Shown here in pieces: positions 6,868-14,590 of a DNA stretch of 64,000 nucleotides. The DNA comes from Deltaproteobacteria bacterium (lineage in GTDB: Bacteria; Myxococcota_A; UBA796; UBA2385). The stretch is from positions 62,001-126,000 of the forward strand of contig JAEUKK010000155.1 in NCBI GenBank assembly GCA_016792625.1, read 5' to 3'. How positions within the stretch are numbered: position 1 is the first letter of the stretch; each line of letters begins with the position of its first letter. Both the position numbers and the translations under genes were made by a program. The notes under the pieces were generated by a model. The model worked only from the letters and a program-made list of their open reading frames with translations. It searched no databases and was not told the DNA's origin.

Positions 6868-8847
6868 ATGGGAGCCAGCGCTGGCGTCGATCTGGGCCTG
6901 CTGCTCGGCCAGATGTTCGTCATCATCGGCAGCTGCCGCGTGCTCGGTCTGGTCGCGCGTCGCCTGCGGCAGCCCCTGGTCATCGCCGAGATCGCCGCGG
7001 GCATCGCGCTCGGCCCCACGGTGCTCGGGCGCCTCTGGCCCGAGGCGATGGCCACGCTCTTCCCGGTCCACAGCGTGGGCGCGCTCGACGCGATCAGCCA
7101 GATTGGCCTCGTGCTCTTCATGTTCGTCGTGGGGCTCGAGCTCGACCCCGAGCTGCTGCGGGGGCGCAGCGGGCTCGCGCTGCGGGCGAGCTTGGGCGGC
7201 ATCGGCCTGCCCTTGGTCGCGGGCAGCGCGCTCGCCGCGGCGCTCTGGCCCGCGCTCGCCCCCGATGGTGTGGATCGGCTGCCGTTCATGTTGTTCATCG
7301 GCGCCACGATGAGCATCACCGCCTTCCCCGTGCTCGCCCGCATCGCCGGTGAGCGGGGCCTGCTGCGCACCCCCCTGGGCGGCGTGACCATGGCCTGCGC
7401 GGCCTTCGCCGACGTCGCGGCCTGGAGCCTCATCGCCGCGGCCATCGGCGTCGCGGGCAGCGGGGGCCTCGCCGAAGCCGGGCTCAAAACAGCGGGCTCA
7501 GCGGCCTTCATGTTGTTCATGGTCTTCGTGGCCCGGCCCTTCCTCGCCCACGTCGCCCGGCGCTTCTTGCGCGAGGAGCGCATCACCTCGGCGGGCTTCG
7601 CCATCGTGGTGATGATGCTGCTCGGCACCGCGGTGGCTGGCGAGCAGATCGGCGTGCACGCGCTGCTCTCGGCCTTCGTGCTCGGCGCGGTGATGCCCCG
7701 CGAGGGCGGGATCGTGCACGTGCTCACCGCCCGCATCGAAGAGCTGGTCGTCGTGCTCTTCCTGCCCATCTTCTTTGCGGTCACCGGCCTGCGCGCCGAT
7801 CTGGGCGACGCGCTCGACGGGCGCATGATTGGCGTGACGCTCGCGGTTTTCCTCACGGCGAGCCTGAGCAAGGTCGTGGGCACCCTGCTGCCCGCCCTTC
7901 GGGGCGGCCTCGGCCTGCGCGAGGCGACCACCCTCGCCGTGTTGATGAACACCCGCGGCCTGATGGAGCTGGTGATCCTCAACATTGGCCGCGACATGGG
8001 CGTGCTGACCGACAAGCTGTTCGGCGCGATGGTCATCGGCTCGCTGACCAACACGTTCATGACCAGCCCCCTGGTGAGCCTGCTGCGGCCGAGCAGCGCC
8101 GCGCCCCCGCCGCTCCCGTCGGCCGGCCCCTCGGCCACCGGCGCGGGCGACGTGCGCCTGCTGGTCAGCGTGGCCCGGCCCCAGAACCTGCCCCGGCTCG
8201 CCCAGGTGGGCGCGCTGCTCGCCAAAGACGGCGAGGCGCTCGCGCTCAGCCTCACCGCGGTGCGTGAGCAGGGCCAGATGGTGCCGCCCGCCGAAGAAGA
8301 GCTCGCCGTGCGCGCGCTCAGCGGCAAGCTGGCCGACGCGCTGGCGGTCGAGGGCGTGGCCGCCCGCTCAATGAGCTTCTCGAGCGACGAGCCCGGCCGC
8401 GACATCGCGCTCATCGCCCGCACCCAGCGCTCGACGGTCGTGCTGGTCGGCGTGCACCAGCCGCTGCTGGGTCAAGCGGTCTTCGGCGGCCCGATCAAGA
8501 CCTTGGCCAACGAGCTCGACGCCGACCTCTGCATGCTCATGCCCCGCGACAGCTTCGACAAGGCCATTTTGGTGACCGAGGGGCCACATGGGGCGGCCGC
8601 GGCGCGGGTGGGCGCCCGCCTGCGGGCGGCGGGCCTGCCGGTCGAAGAGCTGCCGGTCACCCTCAGCTTTGAAGAGCTGGCCGCCCGGGCCCACAACAGC
8701 GCGCTGCTCATCATTGGCGTCGGCGGCGCGTGGACGCCGGCCATCGCCGGCTTTGAGCTGCGGCACAGCCCGGTCTGCGATGAGCTGCGCTGCAGCGTGC
8801 TTTTTGTGCACGACCCTGAGCCGGGGGCCCCGCCAACCACGGCCTAG
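6868..8847 (+). CDS. CPA2/Kef-type cation:proton antiporter with a C-terminal Usp-like region
   Basis: 659 aa. Residues ~5-400 contain about twelve hydrophobic segments with the monovalent cation:proton antiporter-2 pattern: VIAEIAAGIALGPTVLG, IGLVLFMFVVGLELDP, MSITAFPVLARI and LMNTRGLMELVILNIG. The C-terminal ~220 aa is soluble and looks like two degenerate universal-stress-protein modules, the first starting VRLLVSVARPQNLPRLAQ; plant and bacterial CHX-like carriers have similar tails. Predicted role is exchange of K+ or Na+ for H+ at the inner membrane. The start at 6868 has TGGAG six bases upstream. The earlier in-frame ATG at 6715 would add a basic, non-conserved stretch and lies inside the regulatory inverted repeat. 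Confidence 0.88.
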   Translation: MGASAGVDLGLLLGQMFVIIGSCRVLGLVARRLRQPLVIAEIAAGIALGPTVLGRLWPEAMATLFPVHSVGALDAISQIGLVLFMFVVGLELDPELLRGRSGLALRASLGGIGLPLVAGSALAAALWPALAPDGVDRLPFMLFIGATMSITAFPVLARIAGERGLLRTPLGGVTMACAAFADVAAWSLIAAAIGVAGSGGLAEAGLKTAGSAAFMLFMVFVARPFLAHVARRFLREERITSAGFAIVVMMLLGTAVAGEQIGVHALLSAFVLGAVMPREGGIVHVLTARIEELVVVLFLPIFFAVTGLRADLGDALDGRMIGVTLAVFLTASLSKVVGTLLPALRGGLGLREATTLAVLMNTRGLMELVILNIGRDMGVLTDKLFGAMVIGSLTNTFMTSPLVSLLRPSSAAPPPLPSAGPSATGAGDVRLLVSVARPQNLPRLAQVGALLAKDGEALALSLTAVREQGQMVPPAEEELAVRALSGKLADALAVEGVAARSMSFSSDEPGRDIALIARTQRSTVVLVGVHQPLLGQAVFGGPIKTLANELDADLCMLMPRDSFDKAILVTEGPHGAAAARVGARLRAAGLPVEELPVTLSFEELAARAHNSALLIIGVGGAWTPAIAGFELRHSPVCDELRCSVLFVHDPEPGAPPTTA

Positions 8848-8875
8848 GGCCGCTGCCCCTCCGCCGCCGCGCAGA

Positions 8876-8912
8876 CCCTCCGCCTCAGGCCCTCCGCCTC
8901 AGCCCCTCCGCC
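8876..8912. repeat. Short tandem repeat, about 2.6 copies of a 14-bp unit
   Basis: CCCTCCGCCTCAG occurs at 8876-8888 and again at 8890-8902, and a third partial copy (CCCTCCGCC) begins at 8904. The array spans the convergent junction of the antiporter and protease genes and includes the protease stop codon. It is too short to be a known element and probably arose by slippage. Confidence 0.5.
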
Positions 8913-11900
8913 GGCGCAGCAGCAGGGCGCCCAGGCCGAGCACCAGCACGCCGATTCCGCCGCCCGCGCCTCGCGGCGCGCCCGCGCAGCCGCAGCCGCC
9001 GGGCTGGGTCTTGCTGTCGACCGGCGCCCCGCCCGAATCCGCGGTGTCGCTCACCGGCGGGTCGGCGTTCCAGCCGACGAGGGGGGTCTCGGCGTTGCGG
9101 GTGTGGGCCGGGTCGTGGCCAAAACCGGCCCAGTCGACCCGGGCCCAGGTCGGGGCCGGGGTGTCCCAGGCGAAGAGCTCACCCTGGCGGGTGCCCACGA
9201 CGACCTCGAGCAGGTCATCTCCGTCGATGTCGCCCACGGTGGGGCTGCCCAAGATCCACTGGCCGGTGAGCTTGGGCCAGCCCGCCGGCTCGGTGCCGTC
9301 GGCCGAAAATGCGTGGAGCAAGAAGCCGCCTGAGCCGTGAATGACCTCGACATCACCGTCGCCGTCGACGTCGGCGATGGCCGGGTTCATGAAGAACTGC
9401 ATGTCCTCGAGCTGGCGGGGCCAGGCGGGCAGGGGCCGGCCCGTCGCGCCGTCCCAGGCGATGATCGGGAAGTCGAAGCGGGTGCGCTGGCCGTCATTGA
9501 GCGCGTTCACGAGGTAGCCGCTGCCGATGGCCCCGGTCACCAGATCAATCTGCCCGTCGCCGTTCAGGTCACCCGCGCTCGGGCTGTTGATGAAGGGGAA
9601 GGCGGCCGAGTCATAGACGTTGCTGCTCGGGCCATAGCCATCCAAGGTGTTGATCGCCTGGTAGAGCTGGCTGCCGTCGGCCCGCAGCACCACCAGCGGG
9701 CCCGCCGTGCCGTGGCAGGCCACCTCGAGCGCGCCGTCGCCGTCGATGTCGGCCAGCAGCGGGCTCTGGGGGGTGCCCTCGCCGACCATGGGCAGCACGT
9801 CGGCCCCGCTGCCAAAGAGCAGCACCGGCCAGCCCGGCAGCACGGCCCCGCCCGGGTCGTCGTTGCCCTTGCCCGAGATGGCCCACAGCGGCGCGTAGGT
9901 GCCCCGGATGGGCTCGTTGCTGCCGATCACGATGTCGGGCACGCCGTCGCCCGACAGGTCGCCGATCGCCGGGCTCGACACCGTGCGCTGGCGCAGGCCC
10001 TCGGCCGCCGAGTCGGGGTGCTGCAGCCGGACGGGGAAGCCCTCGACGCGGCTGCCGTCGCCGCGCCAGGCGTAGACCTGGCCGTCCATCCCGCCGATCA
10101 CGATGTCCAGCGCGCCGTCTTGGTCGAGGTCACCCAAGGCCGGCGACGAGAAGAAGCCCTCGTCGAGGCGCAGCTGCTCACCCAGGCCGGCCCGGTCGAC
10201 CGGGTCTTGGGCGACGGGGAAGCCGTCCACCACGCTGCCGTCCGCGTGGAAGGCCCAGAGCTGGCCGCGCAGGCTGCCCACGATGACCTCGGGCGCGCCG
10301 TCGCCGTCGATGTCGCCGGCCGCCGGGCTGCCGAGCACGCTGGCCCGGGCCGGCCGGGCCGCGGCGAAGCTCGGGTTGGCCAAGTGGTTGCCGGGCTGGG
10401 CGGCGTCGAATTCCTCGAGCAGCTCGGTCTGCACCGGCCAGCCGGGCAGGGCGCTGCCATCCCCGCGCAACGCGAAGATGTTGCCGCTGGATGTGGCCTG
10501 CACCACGTCAAAGACGCCGTCGGCGTCCAGATCGACCAGCAGGGGTGAGGGCTCGAGCGAGCCGCCGTCGAGCCGCCCGCCAAAAGCCGCTTTGTGGTCG
10601 GGGTCGGCGTGCAAGAAGACGGCGTTGCGCGCCTCGCTGCGCCGGCCCGCGGCGTCGGTGACCTGCAGGCGTAGGCTGAGCACCTTCTTGTGCACCTCGG
10701 TCTCGCGGGCCACCTGCTCGTCGTCGAGCGTGTAGGTGCGGTAGGCCGCGCTGGCCATCGTGGCGAAGGGCGCCAGGTCGATCTCGGCGATCAGGCCGTC
10801 CACCGCGCTGCTCCCGCTGGCGACCTCGACCCAGTCGGCAGCGTCCGGCTCCTCTTTGGGGGCGGCCTGCAGGCTCCAGCTGGCGACGCCGCCGCGGGGC
10901 GCGGCGACCCGGCCCTCGACCCGCAGCGTCGGCGTGCGGCCCGGGTCGACCACGCGGAAGAAGCCGGGCGCGCTGAGCTCGGCCTCAGGCGGGATCTGGC
11001 CCGAGAGCGCCGCCTCGACCGCGCGCTCGGCGTTGATGCGCCCGTAGCCAGAGTAGCGGTCCCAGCCGGCTTTGGTCGGGTACCACCGCGGCTCGGCCGC
11101 CGAGAAGATGTCGGTGGCCCAGGATTGGTCGATGTCGTCGGCGGTCAGCGCGATCAGCGCCCAGGCCTCGGCGGCGCTGAGCTTGATGCCCGCCTCTTCG
11201 GCCGCGCTGTAGACCAGGCCGGCCACCCCGCTGCTCACGCCGACCGCCCCCGACGAGCAGCTGGTCGAGGGGGCCGAGAGGTCGAGGCGCACCCCGTGGT
11301 TGGTGCAATTGCTGTAGGCGAGGAAGGTCTCGCTGTCCTCACGCGCGTCAGCGTCGTAGCGCACCGCGTGCACATAGAGCGTGTGGGGGTTCGCGCCGGG
11401 CTGGTTGGGGTGGTAGCTCGTCTCGTCGGCCGCCGAAGCGACGACCAGCACGCCATTGTCCCATGCGTAGTCGATGGCGTCTTGGGCGTCGGCGCTGTGG
11501 TTGAGGGTGCCCAGGGCCTCTTGAATGACCTTGGCGTCCATGCTCACCGCGTAGCGCACCGCCCCGGTGAAGTTCTGGATGTCGGCCACGAACGAGTCGC
11601 CGACCCGCAGGCTCATCACCCGGCAATTGGGGCAGATCCCGATGTCGCCCCGGCCGTCATTGCCCTCCGCCGCGCTGTCTTTGGCCTCACCGGTGCCGTG
11701 GCCGTAGCGGGTGTCGTCATAGGGGTCGTTGTCATTCCAGAAGAAGTCCCAGCCCGAGATATCGTCGACAAAGCCGTTGCCGTCGTCATCCACGCCGTCT
11801 GAGAAGGTGGCGATCAAGTCGCTGGGGTCGAGCACATCGTCGGCCCGGTCTTGGCCTGCGGCGGGGTCGACCCGGGGGTCTTCGGCCCAGTCGTCGGTGT

Positions 11901-12294
11901 CAAAAACGCCGTCGCTGTTGAGGTCGGGGCTGTCGGCCGGGCTGCCGTCGGCCCGCTGGGGCAAGGGCAGCTCACCGGCGTGCAAGAAATGTTTGGACAG
12001 CAGGTCGGGCTCGTCCCACTTGATGCCGCTGTCGAGAACGGCGATGGTCACGCTGGGCAGGCCCACGCTCAGCGCCCAGGCGCGATCCGCCCAGAGGCCC
12101 GGGCCCAGCTCGACCTCTTCGGCCCGCACGCTGGCCCACTCGGCCGGGAACCAGGACAGCAGGTTCCACGTGGAGCCCAGATCGTTGGGGCAGAGGTCGG
12201 GCCGGCCGGGCTCGCCGCAGCCAGGGAAGGGGGAGAGGGGCGCGGCGGCGGCAGAGGGCAGCAGGCCGAGCAAAAGGAGGGCGGCGGCGCGCAT
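8899..12294 (-). CDS. Surface subtilase-like (S8) protein with FG-GAP/VCBS repeats and a MYXO-CTERM-like tail
   Basis: 1131 aa. A signal peptide (MRAAALLLLGLLPSAAAA) leads into an S8 domain over ~40-430: Asp in IAVLDSGIKWDE, His in RYGHGTGEAKD, Ser in GVSSGVAGLV. A central beta-rich linker is followed by at least seven calcium-loop repeats of FG-GAP/VCBS type (for example DIDGDGAPEVIVGS and DLDQDGALDIVIGG), consistent with a beta-propeller. The chain ends with GGCGCAG, a hydrophobic helix and RRRR, the layout of MYXO-CTERM sorting signals. The protease domain is odd. The oxyanion Asn region reads VVASAADE instead of AAGN. HGTG replaces HGTH. The Ser motif is shorter than GTSMAAPHVAG. It may be an atypical or inactive protease. 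The start at 12294 has GAGGA upstream. Confidence 0.85.
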   Translation of the reverse strand: MRAAALLLLGLLPSAAAAPLSPFPGCGEPGRPDLCPNDLGSTWNLLSWFPAEWASVRAEEVELGPGLWADRAWALSVGLPSVTIAVLDSGIKWDEPDLLSKHFLHAGELPLPQRADGSPADSPDLNSDGVFDTDDWAEDPRVDPAAGQDRADDVLDPSDLIATFSDGVDDDGNGFVDDISGWDFFWNDNDPYDDTRYGHGTGEAKDSAAEGNDGRGDIGICPNCRVMSLRVGDSFVADIQNFTGAVRYAVSMDAKVIQEALGTLNHSADAQDAIDYAWDNGVLVVASAADETSYHPNQPGANPHTLYVHAVRYDADAREDSETFLAYSNCTNHGVRLDLSAPSTSCSSGAVGVSSGVAGLVYSAAEEAGIKLSAAEAWALIALTADDIDQSWATDIFSAAEPRWYPTKAGWDRYSGYGRINAERAVEAALSGQIPPEAELSAPGFFRVVDPGRTPTLRVEGRVAAPRGGVASWSLQAAPKEEPDAADWVEVASGSSAVDGLIAEIDLAPFATMASAAYRTYTLDDEQVARETEVHKKVLSLRLQVTDAAGRRSEARNAVFLHADPDHKAAFGGRLDGGSLEPSPLLVDLDADGVFDVVQATSSGNIFALRGDGSALPGWPVQTELLEEFDAAQPGNHLANPSFAAARPARASVLGSPAAGDIDGDGAPEVIVGSLRGQLWAFHADGSVVDGFPVAQDPVDRAGLGEQLRLDEGFFSSPALGDLDQDGALDIVIGGMDGQVYAWRGDGSRVEGFPVRLQHPDSAAEGLRQRTVSSPAIGDLSGDGVPDIVIGSNEPIRGTYAPLWAISGKGNDDPGGAVLPGWPVLLFGSGADVLPMVGEGTPQSPLLADIDGDGALEVACHGTAGPLVVLRADGSQLYQAINTLDGYGPSSNVYDSAAFPFINSPSAGDLNGDGQIDLVTGAIGSGYLVNALNDGQRTRFDFPIIAWDGATGRPLPAWPRQLEDMQFFMNPAIADVDGDGDVEVIHGSGGFLLHAFSADGTEPAGWPKLTGQWILGSPTVGDIDGDDLLEVVVGTRQGELFAWDTPAPTWARVDWAGFGHDPAHTRNAETPLVGWNADPPVSDTADSGGAPVDSKTQPGGCGCAGAPRGAGGGIGVLVLGLGALLLRRRRG

Positions 12295-12389
12295 CGGAGT
12301 CCTCGGGGCGTCGGGTCGGGGGACGCAGCGCGCGCAGTATGGCACGGGCGCGGGCGCCGACCGGCTGAGCCTGGGCCTGCCCCCTGCTC

Positions 12390-12430
12390 TTGACGGTGCC
12401 CTTGACGGAGGGGGGGGCCGTCCCTAGGGC
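12390..12430 (+). promoter_or_regulatory. Candidate htpG promoter with repeated TTGACGG
   Basis: TTGACGG occurs at 12390-12396 and again at 12402-12408, a 12-bp phase. The second copy is followed after 17 bp by TAGGGC (12425-12430), a weak -10. The location, 94 bp before the htpG start and in the 229-bp divergent gap with the S8 gene, is suitable. No CIRCE element or clear sigma-32 promoter was found. Confidence 0.35.
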
Positions 12431-12523
12431 AGCCGCCGCCGGGGGCGCCGCGCCCCCCTGTGCCTCGCGCACCTTCGACCCTCCCAACCTGTCGTGTGGC
12501 CCGCTGTGGCCGCTGGAGCCCCC

Positions 12524-14422
12524 ATGGAGAGCCATCGCTTCGAGGCGGACGTCCGCCAGATCTTGCACCTGGTCACCCACAGCCTCTACTCCGACCGCGA
12601 GATCTTCCTCCGCGAGCTGATCAGCAACGCGAGCGACGCGCTCGACCGGGCCCGTTTTGAGGGCCTGTCCCGCCCCGATCTGCGGCCGGCCGCCGGCGAG
12701 CCCGGCGTCAAGATCAGCGTCGACAAGGACCAGAAGACCATCACGATCAGCGATGATGGCGTCGGCCTGACCCACGAGCAGGCGGTCGAGCACCTCGGCA
12801 CCATCGCGCGCTCGGGCACCAAGGCCTTCGCCAACATGCTCAAAGAGCGCGGCGAGACCGCCGAGGGCCTGATCGGCCAGTTCGGCGTCGGCTTCTACTC
12901 GGCCTTCATGGTCGCCGAGAAGGTCGAGGTCCGCAGCCTCTCGGCCCTGCCCGACGCCGCGCCCATCCACTGGGTCAGCGACGGCGGCGAGGCTTATGAG
13001 CTCACCACCGGCGACCGCGCCGATCGCGGCACCGACGTCATCCTGCACCTGCGCGACGAGGCGATTGAGTTCTGCGACACCGACCGGCTGCGCGAGATCG
13101 TCGCCAAGCACAGCGACTACGTGCAGTGGCCGGTCATCGTGGGCGAAGAGCGGGCCAACCAAGACGCCGCCCTATGGACGCGCAGCCCGTCTGAGGTCGA
13201 GGACAAAGAGTACATCGCCCTCTACAAGCACATCTCGGGCGATTGGCAAGACCCGCTCACCTGGGTGCACGTGCGCGCCGAGGGCGGGGTCGAGTACAGC
13301 GCGATCATCTTCATCCCCAAGAAGCGCCCCTGGGAGCTCGACCGCCTCGACTACAAGGTCGGCCTCAAGCTCTTCCAGAAGCGCATCAAGGTGCTTGAAA
13401 ACGCGGGCGATCTGGTGCCCCGCTACCTGCGCTTCGTCACCGGCGTGGTCGACAGCGCCGAGATCGACCTGAACATGAGCCGCGAGATCTTGCAGCAGAC
13501 CCCGGTGGTCCGCAGCATTCGCAAGCAGCTCACCAAACGTGTGCTGCGCAAGCTCGTCGAGCTGAGCCGCACCGACGCCGACGCCTACACCACCTTCTGG
13601 GAGGAGTACGGCCACATCATCAAAGAGGGCATCCACGAGGATGGTGAGGGCGCCAAAGACCAGCTCACCGAGCTGCTGCGCTACCCCACCACCACCAGCG
13701 ACGGGGGGCTGCGCAGCCTCGCCGACGTCAAGAAAGACCTCAAGGACGGCCAAGAGCACCTCTGGTACTTCACCTCGGTCGACAAGGAGCGCATCGGCAA
13801 GGCCGCGGCCCTCGAGGGCTTCAAGAAGCGCGGGTGGGAGGTCATCCTCATGTCCGACCCGGTCGACGAGTGGGTGGTGATGAGCCTGCGCGAGGTCGAG
13901 GGCACCGCGCTCAAGAACGCCGCCACCGGCGAGCTTCCGCCCCTGCCCGACGAGGACGAGGACCCGATCACCAAGGCCGCCAAAGAGCAGGCGACCCCGC
14001 TCGTGAGCTGGATGGGCGGCCTGCTCAGCAAAGATGTGGCTGAGGTCCGCCTCAGCTCGCGCCTGACCGACTCGCCCTCGGTGCTGGTCGACCGCGAGGG
14101 CGGCATGGGCGCCAATATGGAGCGCATCCTGCGCGCGGCGAACCAGCAGGTCAGCGCCACCAAGCGCGTGCTCGAGGTCAACCCCGAGCACCCGATGGTC
14201 AAGACCCTGGCCCGCCTCAACGCCGACGGCCAGACCGGCCTCGAGCCCTTCGCGCGCCTCTTGCTCGACCACGCCGCCATCTCCGAGGGGCGCCTCGACG
14301 ACCCCGAAGGTTTTGCCGGCCGCCTCCAAGCCCTGATGGAGACCGCCGCGCGGGGCCTCGCCGCGGGCGCCGCCCCGGTGACCCCGACCGAGGTGCTCAA
14401 CGCCGACGGCAGCCCGGCCTGA
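12524..14422 (+). CDS. htpG: Chaperone HtpG (bacterial Hsp90)
   Basis: 632 aa, the usual length for HtpG. The GHKL ATPase domain is intact: FLRELISNASDALDR, DDGVGLTHEQAVEHLGTIA, and the lid or third motif GQFGVGFYSAFMVA. The middle domain has RPWELDRLDYKVGLKLFQKR, YLRFVTGVVDSAEIDLNMSRE and the catalytic-loop style REILQQTPVV. The C-terminal dimerisation domain reaches LARLNADGQTGLEPFARLLLDHA. It is a cytosolic homodimeric ATP-dependent chaperone for stress-damaged proteins. The start at 12524 has CTGGAGCCCCC directly upstream; an upstream in-frame ATG at 12494 has no such site. It stands alone, divergent from the S8 gene and convergent with a histidine kinase gene. Confidence 0.97.
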   Translation: MESHRFEADVRQILHLVTHSLYSDREIFLRELISNASDALDRARFEGLSRPDLRPAAGEPGVKISVDKDQKTITISDDGVGLTHEQAVEHLGTIARSGTKAFANMLKERGETAEGLIGQFGVGFYSAFMVAEKVEVRSLSALPDAAPIHWVSDGGEAYELTTGDRADRGTDVILHLRDEAIEFCDTDRLREIVAKHSDYVQWPVIVGEERANQDAALWTRSPSEVEDKEYIALYKHISGDWQDPLTWVHVRAEGGVEYSAIIFIPKKRPWELDRLDYKVGLKLFQKRIKVLENAGDLVPRYLRFVTGVVDSAEIDLNMSREILQQTPVVRSIRKQLTKRVLRKLVELSRTDADAYTTFWEEYGHIIKEGIHEDGEGAKDQLTELLRYPTTTSDGGLRSLADVKKDLKDGQEHLWYFTSVDKERIGKAAALEGFKKRGWEVILMSDPVDEWVVMSLREVEGTALKNAATGELPPLPDEDEDPITKAAKEQATPLVSWMGGLLSKDVAEVRLSSRLTDSPSVLVDREGGMGANMERILRAANQQVSATKRVLEVNPEHPMVKTLARLNADGQTGLEPFARLLLDHAAISEGRLDDPEGFAGRLQALMETAARGLAAGAAPVTPTEVLNADGSPA

Positions 14423-14479
14423 TCGTCGGGCCACCCGGCGGCGAGGTGGGGGTCTGGGCGCCCTGGCCCCCCCTCCGCC

Positions 14480-14542
14480 CGTCGCCGGGGCCCCGGCCGC
14501 CGCTCCGCCTGGCGGCGGGATCGGCGTCCGCCCGGCTCGGTC
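14480..14542 (-). repeat. 63-bp intergenic repeat, copy B (inverted relative to copy A)
   Basis: Reverse complement of 4836-4898 with two substitutions, both falling on the two sides of the same base pair of the predicted hairpin stem (a G:C pair becomes C:T, so they are not compensatory). It lies in the 168-bp convergent gap between htpG and the histidine kinase gene. Copies A and B face each other across 9.6 kb. Confidence 0.7.
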
Positions 14543-14590
14543 GGCTGCGCCGACCGCCGCTGCGCGGCGGGCTCCGGTCGGGCGGGCGCG

